Virus record (IMG/VR): IMGVR_UViG_3300022871_000016
Location: 1-63,999 of that record
Source: a virus
Strand: one strand, 5' to 3'
Length of the DNA: 63,999 nt
Part shown: positions 52,073 through 59,433 of the stretch, in pieces
How the letters are laid out: the number at the start of each line of letters is the position of its first letter
Numbering within the stretch: position 1 is the first letter of the stretch
Translations under genes and position numbers: made by a program
The notes under the pieces: model-generated
Seen by the model: the letters and a program-made list of their open reading frames with translations, nothing else
Databases searched by the model: none
Told to the model about the DNA's origin: nothing

Positions 52073-52097
52073 CAAATTAAAGTTTGGTACTTTATTC

Positions 52098-52940
52098 TTA
52101 TTTATCTAAACTTACAAGCCAATCTCTGACTTCGTTCTTATATTCATTAGGCATAATTGATGCCCTAGCAATTTCTAATTTTGTGAATGATTCTAATTTA
52201 AAATGTTTTTCTAAAAAGAATATCCTTTCCGGAGGAAGCACAGAAATCGCTGTATGAAGATTACCGCTAACTACACAAATAACTCCAGCACACTGTTCGA
52301 TCAATCCTACTAGTGTGCTTACTTGAGGCTTTACTTTTCTTACATTGCTATCAACAAAATCAAACTTCTTATTTACAGGATTGTGAAAGACATGTTGGAA
52401 ATGCATTTCTATCGGAATAAAACCAGCACCTAAAACATCATCCCATATTCGTTTAGCAGTTTCTTCGTCTGGATTGCACGCATCAGGTAAGCAAGTTATA
52501 AAATAATGTATTCCTATTAGTCTATTTTTTCCGCAAGTTATCTTTTTATGACCATTCACAGGATCAATACCTAATTCATGAACACAACAATATTCACCCT
52601 TAGTCAATTTTATCTGCCCCTCACTCATTGGAAAATCAATATCTGCAATAATGTCATATCCAAGTACCACTTCGTTGTATGACAAGTCATTAGTAAACAC
52701 AACATCAATATTATTACTAAGTATATCTTTCTCTATTTCTTCAAAGCCTAAACCTTTCTGCATTATTAAAGTAAACTTAATTTCTGGATATTTTTGACAT
52801 AAAGATTCGAAAGGAGACATGAACATAACTGTATCGCCTAATCCGTGCCCAAAACATAATCCGATCTTTTTTGGATTATGTTCTTTAATGTAATCTACTA
52901 ATTTTTTATTGCCTTTCCAGATTTGTTTTATCCTCAACAT
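52098..52940 (-). CDS. Glycosyltransferase family 9-like protein, 280 aa
   Basis: KKIGLCFGHGLGDTVMFMSPF (about residues 24-44) is the GT9/heptosyltransferase N-terminal pattern, and GVICVVSGNLHTAISVLPPER the C-terminal donor-binding region. Acts in the sugar cassette. Its 5' end has been disturbed: a similar but separate start (MLRLKRIW at 53454) lies on the far side of the HNH gene. GAGGAG precedes the ATG used here. Confidence 0.75.
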   Translation of the reverse strand: MLRIKQIWKGNKKLVDYIKEHNPKKIGLCFGHGLGDTVMFMSPFESLCQKYPEIKFTLIMQKGLGFEEIEKDILSNNIDVVFTNDLSYNEVVLGYDIIADIDFPMSEGQIKLTKGEYCCVHELGIDPVNGHKKITCGKNRLIGIHYFITCLPDACNPDEETAKRIWDDVLGAGFIPIEMHFQHVFHNPVNKKFDFVDSNVRKVKPQVSTLVGLIEQCAGVICVVSGNLHTAISVLPPERIFFLEKHFKLESFTKLEIARASIMPNEYKNEVRDWLVSLDK

Positions 52941-52960
52941 ATTACTTGACTCCTCGCTGT

Positions 52961-52977
52961 CCTATTGCTACAATAGG
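52961..52977 (+). promoter_or_regulatory. Hairpin at HNH gene start
   Basis: CCTATTG/CAATAGG forms a 7-bp stem ending four bases before ATG 52981 and covers the only AGG near that start. It could restrict translation of the endonuclease, as known for some homing endonucleases. Confidence 0.4.
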
Positions 52978-52980
52978 ACT

Positions 52981-53415
52981 ATGGTTATTAAAAAATGTTC
53001 TATTTGTGGTAAAAGAATTGAAAGATTCCCTTGTCAAATCAAAAATAAAAAAGATTTTGTTTGTTCTAGAAAATGCTCTATTAAATTGTTTATTAAAAAT
53101 GTTCCTAATGGTAAAAATCATTATAGATGGAAAGGAGGACGAAGAAAAAGAAATGGGTATGTACAAATCCTTTCTAAAGATCATCCATTTAGAGACAGCC
53201 ATGGTTATGTAATGGAACATCGATTGGTAATGGAAAAGAAACTTGGTAGATATCTTAAACCTGAAGAAATAATTCATCATATCAATGGTATTCTTAATGA
53301 TAATAGAATTATAAATCTTGAATTGACTACGCAAAAAATTCATGGTCATAATCATAACGTTGGTCAAACTCATTGGAAAAATAGAAAAAGAAATAAACTT
53401 GGTAGATTTAACTAA
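52981..53415 (+). CDS. HNH homing endonuclease, 144 aa
   Basis: Only plus-strand gene inside the late region. N-terminal zinc module CSICGKRIERFPC...CSRKC (about residues 6-35). HNH motif HGYVMEHRLVMEKKLGRYL with IIHHINGILNDNRIINLEL (about 75-120), the standard free-standing HNH layout. I start at ATG 52981, not the longer frame from 52909. It splits a duplicated 5' end of the GT9 gene. Confidence 0.85.
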   Translation: MVIKKCSICGKRIERFPCQIKNKKDFVCSRKCSIKLFIKNVPNGKNHYRWKGGRRKRNGYVQILSKDHPFRDSHGYVMEHRLVMEKKLGRYLKPEEIIHHINGILNDNRIINLELTTQKIHGHNHNVGQTHWKNRKRNKLGRFN

Positions 53416-53417
53416 TC

Positions 53418-53454
53418 TTTTTTCACTTGCCCATATTCTTTTAAGTCTCAGCAT
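53418..53454 (-). pseudogene. Orphan 5' end of the GT9 gene
   Basis: GAGGAGTAATA then ATGCTGAGACTTAAAAGAAT encodes MLRLKRIW...EK.LV, resembling the functional start MLRIKQIW...KK.LV at 52940. Beyond about codon 17 the frame runs antisense through the HNH gene. It is a remnant or alternative start left by the insertion. Confidence 0.6.
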
Positions 53455-53456
53455 TA

Positions 53457-54494
53457 TTACTCCTCATAAGGCTTTTCGGGATGCCTATAGTTTATTATAG
53501 GTATCTTTATCCTAAAATTCAACATTTTCTTGAAATTCTCATAAAGTAAATTCATCGAACCTTGAGCTTGACTATCCATATGTTCCTGAGTTTCTTTATG
53601 TTTATTAGCTTTTAAGTATCTAGCAGCACAGCCATGCCGATTCTCTATCTGGCAATTACGCCACTTTTTATGGTAATATTGGCCATGATAAGAGTAAATT
53701 GGGATTCCACACTCAGTCTTTATTAATCCTCTATCTTTAACGGCACGAATATATGGCTTGAGTAATTGCTCGTTGGTCGATAACCATTGAATCCCTGCCA
53801 AGACAACTGTCTTATCTGCTGAGCCAGCTTCTAACAAACATAAATTCATTGCGTCCATATCTGGAGCTTTGAAATTAGTGCCTTTCATTTCATCAAAACC
53901 GTCCATAAATATAGAAAAACTTTTAGCTAAGCATTCACCCCATATCTTCATATCAACGAACAGCGGACAATTACATAAATCAACAGGATTATAATAACCC
54001 TTCGGCATTAACCATTCTCCTTTGAATTGATGGTGCGGATCATCGTAAACTTTATTCTGCTCTTTACCGGCACATAATACCAATCCAGTCTTTGCTGCCA
54101 TTGTAAAGTAATGTATTGGGTTTCGGCAGAATATCATATCAGCATCTAAAACACATATTGCATCATAAAGTTTACCTATCTTATTTGCAAACCAATATCG
54201 CTTACGACAAACAACTTCACTAAGACCATGAGATTCTTTTATTTCTTCCTCACTAATGTCATGAAAAATAATTCTATAATTAAGTAATTTGAATTGGTCT
54301 TTAACTATCATTGGAATTTTAGAACCATAGAAATGAACGTCTTGAGTATTGCCAACATAATCTAAAGAATTCAATTCGGCAACAACTTCTGGAAGGTATC
54401 GTATATCTGCACAAACTACATACGCATACTTACTTCTAGGCTCGTTACATTCTACTGAGAAAACTTTTCCAGGGTTTGTATTTACTTCTTCCAT
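53457..54494 (-). CDS. GT8-like glycosyltransferase, 345 aa
   Basis: GT-A type fold with the metal-binding DxD in AICVLDADMIFCRNP (about residues 112-126), YAYVVCADIRYLPEV at the start, and IYSYHGQYYHKKWR near the end. Transfers an activated sugar in the surface-glycan cassette. The C-terminal codons GAGGAG also serve as ribosome-binding site of the following start. AAAAGGAGATAAC precedes the ATG. Confidence 0.72.
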   Translation of the reverse strand: MEEVNTNPGKVFSVECNEPRSKYAYVVCADIRYLPEVVAELNSLDYVGNTQDVHFYGSKIPMIVKDQFKLLNYRIIFHDISEEEIKESHGLSEVVCRKRYWFANKIGKLYDAICVLDADMIFCRNPIHYFTMAAKTGLVLCAGKEQNKVYDDPHHQFKGEWLMPKGYYNPVDLCNCPLFVDMKIWGECLAKSFSIFMDGFDEMKGTNFKAPDMDAMNLCLLEAGSADKTVVLAGIQWLSTNEQLLKPYIRAVKDRGLIKTECGIPIYSYHGQYYHKKWRNCQIENRHGCAARYLKANKHKETQEHMDSQAQGSMNLLYENFKKMLNFRIKIPIINYRHPEKPYEE

Positions 54495-54507
54495 TTGTTA
54501 TCTCCTT

Positions 54508-55113
54508 TTACATTATGCGTTTCATAAACATGCAACCTCTACCACATGGCTCAACGTCAGGGAAAATATAATAATCACGATAACCTAATACTTCGTCAGC
54601 GGCTTTCCTAACATCCTCATGCCACTTATCAACACCATCTAAATAAAAATCATGTCCAACAAACCAACCACCTTTTTTTACTTTAGAAAGCCATGCCACC
54701 ATATCTTCTTTTGCATCTTTATACCAATGACAAGCATCAACAAAAACAAGGTCCAGGGAATTATCTTGAAAATCTTTAACGGCATTTATTGATTTAGCAC
54801 AAAGAAAAGTGCTTATATCAGAATATTCTTTTGCAAGTTCTAAGCATTGTTTCGAAGGTGAATGATCTATCATGTAGTAATGCTTAAATTGTAAAGGGCT
54901 ACCCATGTTTCCTTTATCAAAGAAAGAATGATGTTCTCTCAATATTCTTTTTGCAGTATCGCCTCGATAAACTCCTACTTCAGCTATTTGCTTTAAATTA
55001 TATTGTCGTATCAATAACGTCAGCAAATCCCAACGCATTAAATTCTGAATTGGGAATAATTTATAGCCTTCAGTTAGTTTCTCAAATTTTAGATTTCTTT
55101 TTATTTCCCACAT
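54508..55113 (-). CDS. SAM methyltransferase (Methyltransf_24 type), 201 aa
   Basis: QIAEVGVYRGDTAKRIL is motif I, LDLVFVDACHWYKDAKEDM motif II-IV, GGWFVGHDFY downstream. This family O-methylates sugars or small carbohydrates in polysaccharide clusters. I start at ATG 55113, overlapping the TAA of the fragment encoded upstream and probably coupled to it because no ribosome-binding site is seen. An open frame extends to 55176. Confidence 0.72.
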   Translation of the reverse strand: MWEIKRNLKFEKLTEGYKLFPIQNLMRWDLLTLLIRQYNLKQIAEVGVYRGDTAKRILREHHSFFDKGNMGSPLQFKHYYMIDHSPSKQCLELAKEYSDISTFLCAKSINAVKDFQDNSLDLVFVDACHWYKDAKEDMVAWLSKVKKGGWFVGHDFYLDGVDKWHEDVRKAADEVLGYRDYYIFPDVEPCGRGCMFMKRIM

Positions 55114-55114
55114 A

Positions 55115-55279
55115 TTAAAATTGTTTAATTGTTGTAACCCTAGCACCATGCAACACCTTGCATGCCATGTCTGCATGGAAAATACCTATCTCAGCTATTT
55201 TCCTAAGATCATATTTATTAATTAAAGTCTCAACAACCTCCCACCTAGGAGTTTCTATTTTACCAAACAGTTCTTTCAT
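55115..55279 (-). pseudogene. Truncated methyltransferase paralogue, 54 aa
   Basis: Starts behind GGAGGATT with ATG 55279. PRWEVVETLINKYDLRKIAEI and GIFHADMACKVL match the N-terminal part of the downstream methyltransferase (MRWDLLTLLIRQYNLKQIAEV), but the frame ends after motif I. A remnant of a tandem duplication that may now act as a translated leader. Confidence 0.65.
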
Positions 55280-56135
55280 AATCCTCCACTGCTATTTCTG
55301 GACGCATTGCATTGAACTCAGCCATATAGTCACGAATTAAATTCCAGTTAGCTATTGTGATTGACATGTCTTTTCCAGGATTATTCCTTAGCTCACTATT
55401 AGCCCTTCCTTTCTGCCACCAACGGTTGTGGATCCCTCGAAGCCTAACGTCATTATTCGTTAAGATATTATTTCCGCTTCTACGTAAAGGTATATTATTA
55501 AGATTCTTTTGGAACGCCCATATATGACGCTCAAGAGTAATCACTTCTTCAAAAGGAACAGCTGCCTTTACAACATTGTTGAGAATTATAACCGGATGGT
55601 TTCTATCTCCCTCTAACTTCTGATCCATTGTCTCAGCAACAGTGGAAAAGATATTCTTATGTGTTGGATTTGCAAAAATGAATTGGTCTGTCAACGAACA
55701 CTGCCCTCTATCAACAACAGGAGAATTTCTTGCGTATAAATCTTCTATAGTGTTAGAATAATTGAAATGTTCTGTTAAAACAAGACAGCCATCAGCAGCC
55801 GCTTTGAAAAGAGCTGTCATATTGCTTAAAGGCATATGGTCTGCTTGAGTGTGGCATATAGCGTCATAATTATTAATAACTTTCTTTGTCATCAACCAAG
55901 TTGCGATCCAATGCCTATCAGCTATCTTATTTGTTCCCTCGATCAATTCTGGTATAAACGTCCAATTAACTTTAAATGGAAAAGAGCAAGATATTTTATT
56001 TCTCATTTCTGAAGGTATATTGGCATAAGCAACTTCCCAATCAGCTCTTACCCCAAAATGAGCCATAGCGTTCATGGCACTTATCATACCGAACAAATAT
56101 CCACCAGTGCAAGAAAGTGTAAATGCGTATTTCAT
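55260..56135 (-). CDS. Glycosyltransferase-like protein, 291 aa
   Basis: MKYAFTLSCTGGYLFGMISAM at the N-terminus, DAICHTQADHMPLS (about residues 90-103) resembling a DxD/QxD metal site, and LTDQFIFANP typical of glycosyltransferases acting on surface sugars. It overlaps the LicD gene by four bases, so they are co-translated. The exact family is uncertain. Confidence 0.6.
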   Translation of the reverse strand: MKYAFTLSCTGGYLFGMISAMNAMAHFGVRADWEVAYANIPSEMRNKISCSFPFKVNWTFIPELIEGTNKIADRHWIATWLMTKKVINNYDAICHTQADHMPLSNMTALFKAAADGCLVLTEHFNYSNTIEDLYARNSPVVDRGQCSLTDQFIFANPTHKNIFSTVAETMDQKLEGDRNHPVIILNNVVKAAVPFEEVITLERHIWAFQKNLNNIPLRRSGNNILTNNDVRLRGIHNRWWQKGRANSELRNNPGKDMSITIANWNLIRDYMAEFNAMRPEIAVEDYERTVW

Positions 56136-56773
56136 CGTGCCCCCTCATGTTTGAATTCTTCTTTTAAAACCTTTTTATGGCTGATAAGACCCCATTGACC
56201 GCCTCTCGGAACTTTCCAATTGCCCCAGAGGTATGTTAAAAATTCTTCTGGCGGATTAGGCACAAAATACTTCTCTCCTTTAAATTCTATTTCTTTCAAA
56301 TTGTCAAAGTATTTTTGAGGATATGGTATATACAAATCATATCCGTCTTTAACAAATCTGTAAAAACAACGTTCTCCGCCAAAAGAAAAAAGAACATAAA
56401 AATCTATTTTCTCTCTATGCTCTTTTCTTGCAATGTATCCAGATGTTCTGCGACCATCGATTGTCTCACCGAAACAAGTATAGTAACCCATTTCTTTAAA
56501 GATTTTCTCAGCTTCAACAAACTTATCTGCATCTTCGAAAAGAACACCAACGTCAGCATCATCGTCTAGCCAAGGGAAATCATGATCGCGGATAGCCCCA
56601 ACTAATGTTCCGCAGAATAAAAAGAATTTTATTCCTACTTTTCCAAAGACTAATCTTAAATCTTGTAAATATTCATTAGTCCTCTTAAAATTCATTCGTT
56701 GAGGATGACCTTCGTATTTCTCCTTACTGGTCATTTCTTTATACAACGCGTCGTGCGAAGACCATTTTTTCAT
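56132..56773 (-). CDS. LicD family protein, 213 aa
   Basis: FFLFCGTLVGAIRDHDFPWLDDDADVGV (split here only for reading: about residues 50-77) is the LicD/fukutin nucleotidyltransferase-like signature, with the DDDAD metal cluster. LicD-type enzymes attach phosphocholine or similar phospho-substituents to glycans. Overlaps the DUF2061 gene by four bases. Confidence 0.85.
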   Translation of the reverse strand: MKKWSSHDALYKEMTSKEKYEGHPQRMNFKRTNEYLQDLRLVFGKVGIKFFLFCGTLVGAIRDHDFPWLDDDADVGVLFEDADKFVEAEKIFKEMGYYTCFGETIDGRRTSGYIARKEHREKIDFYVLFSFGGERCFYRFVKDGYDLYIPYPQKYFDNLKEIEFKGEKYFVPNPPEEFLTYLWGNWKVPRGGQWGLISHKKVLKEEFKHEGAR

Positions 56774-57174
56774 TTTTTACCCCAATTAATCTTATCCCAG
56801 ATAAACTCATTAAATACATAAAGAAAATGTTTGATTAGAATATAAGTAATGGTTATTTTATTCATAGTCTGAACATCCCCAGTGACTATTAAGGTGATTA
56901 CACCTAGGATTAGAAAACCTAGTATGCTCTCATATGTAATCATCTTTAAAATTTTTCTCTTTAAACCAACAAAATCAGTATGTAAATAAAATCTCTCATG
57001 TGCCCAGAATACAAAAAAGAACACTCCATGATGTAAAAAAGTTATCCAAGATGTTTGTACCCATTGTCTAGTATAAAAATAAGTTACGGCTCCAAGTACG
57101 AGCACTCCTACAACACGCCAAATTGCACTTTTTACTACCGACCTTGTTTCAGTTTCTTTTATTTTAATTTCCAT
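56770..57174 (-). CDS. DUF2061 membrane protein, 134 aa
   Basis: SVVKSAIWRVVGVLVLGAVT (about residues 13-32) is the DUF2061 hallmark, with further hydrophobic segments at about 43-58, 84-100 and 103-122. DUF2061 proteins occur in carbohydrate-modification clusters but have no proven role. It overlaps the preceding lipoprotein gene. Confidence 0.78.
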   Translation of the reverse strand: MEIKIKETETRSVVKSAIWRVVGVLVLGAVTYFYTRQWVQTSWITFLHHGVFFFVFWAHERFYLHTDFVGLKRKILKMITYESILGFLILGVITLIVTGDVQTMNKITITYILIKHFLYVFNEFIWDKINWGKK

Positions 57175-57335
57175 TTTATCCCCCCGGTATATTCAACAGC
57201 GTTGTAATTATTATTTGGATCTAAATCTCCTGATATCCATATCTCGTCTGGTATTACTGTGCATTTTTTATTTAAACCTAACCCAGCGCAACCATTAACC
57301 ATTATTAGAACTATTGCCATTATTATTATCCGCAT
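57159..57335 (-). CDS. Small lipoprotein, 58 aa
   Basis: AAGGAGAAGATAA then ATG 57335. Signal segment ending in MVNGC (about residues 12-16), a lipobox-like end, then an acidic mature part (CTVIPDEIWISGDLDPNNN). It overlaps the DUF2061 start by 16 bases. A role in host envelope exclusion or lysis is possible. Confidence 0.65.
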   Translation of the reverse strand: MRIIIMAIVLIMVNGCAGLGLNKKCTVIPDEIWISGDLDPNNNYNAVEYTGGIKWKLK

Positions 57336-57738
57336 TTATCTTCTCCTTAATGTTTGTTGAACTCTGTTCACTGAAGTAAGGCATTACAATAACTCGACCG
57401 CCAATCGATTTCATAAAGTTATTAGCTGGATATTCTGAATGCGAAGTTGACTCAAATAAGATATCTGGCTTGGTTGCCTTACAATTCCCCAAAGGACTAT
57501 AGTCATCCTGACATATAGCACAAGTTACAAACTTCAAACTGTTTATAATGTAAATGCGTTCTGCTAAAGACATTATTGGGCTAGGCTTCTTTTCCATTAC
57601 TGCCTTCTCCGATAATACTCCTACAAAAAGCGCATCACATAATTTTGAACAGTTTTCAAGATGTAATAAATGACCTGTATGAATTATATCTCCCACTACG
57701 TATGCGTAACCTATAATTTTATTTTTCATTTTACTCAT
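57295..57738 (-). CDS. Cytidylyltransferase-like enzyme, 147 aa
   Basis: GDIIHTGHLLHLENC (about residues 17-31) is the HxGH motif of nucleotidylyltransferases activating glycerol-phosphate, ethanolamine-phosphate or sugar-phosphate with CTP. The C-terminal end is Asn/Ser-rich (NADNNNGNSSNN). It supplies an activated precursor for the cassette, perhaps for LicD or the CDP-sugar epimerase. It overlaps the lipoprotein gene. Confidence 0.72.
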   Translation of the reverse strand: MSKMKNKIIGYAYVVGDIIHTGHLLHLENCSKLCDALFVGVLSEKAVMEKKPSPIMSLAERIYIINSLKFVTCAICQDDYSPLGNCKATKPDILFESTSHSEYPANNFMKSIGGRVIVMPYFSEQSSTNIKEKINADNNNGNSSNNG

Positions 57739-57743
57739 TAATA

Positions 57744-58394
57744 TTAGTCATTCCAAAGTTTCTTAGAATAATCAAAGCCTTCCATTTTTCTAAACATACC
57801 TAATCCATAAATACCTTCATCCAAATTAATATGTTGAATATCTATATTTTCTTGTTTTATATATTCTAAAATCCTTTTATAACCTTCTTCAGCCGGACCT
57901 CGCGTGTCGTGCATAATCCAATAGCCTAAACCATTACCTTTTAATAATGGCCAGAGAGTTTTAAACTCATGAAATACATGAGTTGCTTCATGACAGCCGT
58001 CTTGGAATACTAAATCAAATTTAGTATCTTCAAACACTTCTTTCCCCAAAGTTATTGTGTCTATTGGTAACATAGTATTCGGAAGATTATGGTCAGTTAA
58101 AATTTTTTCTACTTCACCTATCTTAACAATATCTATTCCATAATACATAACGTCTTTAAAGTTATGCCTTATAGCATTATCTCTGACACCATTAGCCATA
58201 TACCATGCTGAATAACCTTCTGCGGATCCTATCTCTAAAACTTTCTGACATCTGAATGCTCTAATTAAAAAATAAAGCATACAGCCAAAAAAAGAATCAG
58301 TCGCATTTATATTAGTAAAATGTGCTGAATGAAATAATTCCATTAGCGGTGCTGGGTATTCTTTAAAGTATTCAATGTCTTTAGGATGTTGCAT
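57744..58394 (-). CDS. SAM methyltransferase, 216 aa
   Basis: KVLEIGSAEGYSAWYM is motif I, FDLVFQDGCHEATHVFHEF the conserved acidic/His region of Methyltransf_24-type enzymes, and GYWIMHDTRG follows. I start at ATG 58394 behind AAGGAA, overlapping the epimerase stop, rather than TTG 58424. Probably O-methylates a sugar. Confidence 0.72.
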   Translation of the reverse strand: MQHPKDIEYFKEYPAPLMELFHSAHFTNINATDSFFGCMLYFLIRAFRCQKVLEIGSAEGYSAWYMANGVRDNAIRHNFKDVMYYGIDIVKIGEVEKILTDHNLPNTMLPIDTITLGKEVFEDTKFDLVFQDGCHEATHVFHEFKTLWPLLKGNGLGYWIMHDTRGPAEEGYKRILEYIKQENIDIQHINLDEGIYGLGMFRKMEGFDYSKKLWND

Positions 58395-58395
58395 T

Positions 58396-59433
58396 TTAAA
58401 TAAATATTTCCTTATTATTATCAATCCAATTTATAACTTTTTTTATACCTGTAAGTGTATGAATCTTAGGCTCCCAATTAAGAATTTTTTTAACCTTAGA
58501 TATATCTGTAATATATACCTTTTGATCAGACGGCCGCCAATCAGCATATTTCAATTGTGTAGATCTATTCGTCAGAGATTCTAAGTGTGTTATGAATTCC
58601 TTTAAAGACTCCGTATTCTCAGAACCTCCACCTATGTTGAAAACATCTGACTTAACATCGCTATATATAAATTTATCAAAAGCATCTACTAAATCAGTAA
58701 CATAAAGAAGATCTCTAACTTGCTTACCATCGCCAAAAATAGTTATTTCTTTCTTTAATAAATTAGCAATTATAAACCAAGCAACCCAACCTTGATCCTC
58801 AAAGCCAAACTGTCTAATCCCATAAATACAAGACATTCTAAATACACCAGTTCGCATCCCATAAATATGTGCATATTCCTGAGCATATAAATCTCCGACT
58901 AATTTAGAGACACCATACGGAGTATGTCCTGTTAAATCAACAGGCAGAGTTTCTTTAACTCCTTTAGTACCTAAATAATTATATCGTGTCCTTCCTTCTT
59001 CTAATGGTATCGTGTCTACATTCTCGCCATAAACTTTATTGGTAGAACAATAACAAAATGTAGCTTTTGGATTTATTTTTCTCAAACACTCAAGAACGTT
59101 AAGAGTGCCGAATGCGTTTATCTGAAAATCTTCTATCGGCATTCTTGTAGAACTAGGAACTCCCGGCTGGCCAGCGGTATGTATAACTGCATCAACACCT
59201 TTACTCATAGAGTTGTTTACATCTTCAACATTTCTAACATCGCCTTTTATACGTTCAATATTATCAAACGAACCTAAAAAGTTCCAATTAAACTCAACTG
59301 ACTCTTTATCATATCCAAATAACTTAGAGCGCATTAAATTATCAAGGATAACAACAGAATCTCCTTTATTAGCAAAATGTTCCGCACAATGACTTCCAAC
59401 AAGACCTGCTCCGCCAGTAATTAATATTTTCAT
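58396..59433 (-). CDS. NAD-dependent NDP-sugar epimerase (CDP-paratose/tyvelose epimerase-like)
   Basis: The product is 345 aa, extended short-chain dehydrogenase. GGAGLVGSHCAEH binds NAD (residues 7-19), HTAGQPGVPSSTRMP and CSTNKVYGENVD resemble CDP-paratose 2-epimerases, and YGVSK supplies the catalytic Tyr and Lys. The C-terminal DWRPSDQKVYITDISKVKK is typical of extended SDRs. It makes a dideoxy or related NDP-sugar donor. Overlaps the next gene by four bases. Confidence 0.85.
   Translation of the reverse strand: MKILITGGAGLVGSHCAEHFANKGDSVVILDNLMRSKLFGYDKESVEFNWNFLGSFDNIERIKGDVRNVEDVNNSMSKGVDAVIHTAGQPGVPSSTRMPIEDFQINAFGTLNVLECLRKINPKATFCYCSTNKVYGENVDTIPLEEGRTRYNYLGTKGVKETLPVDLTGHTPYGVSKLVGDLYAQEYAHIYGMRTGVFRMSCIYGIRQFGFEDQGWVAWFIIANLLKKEITIFGDGKQVRDLLYVTDLVDAFDKFIYSDVKSDVFNIGGGSENTESLKEFITHLESLTNRSTQLKYADWRPSDQKVYITDISKVKKILNWEPKIHTLTGIKKVINWIDNNKEIFI

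Noticed and set aside
52942-53454. 170-aa minus-strand frame as a real protein
   Set aside because: Only its first about 17 codons resemble the GT9 start; the rest is antisense to the HNH gene.
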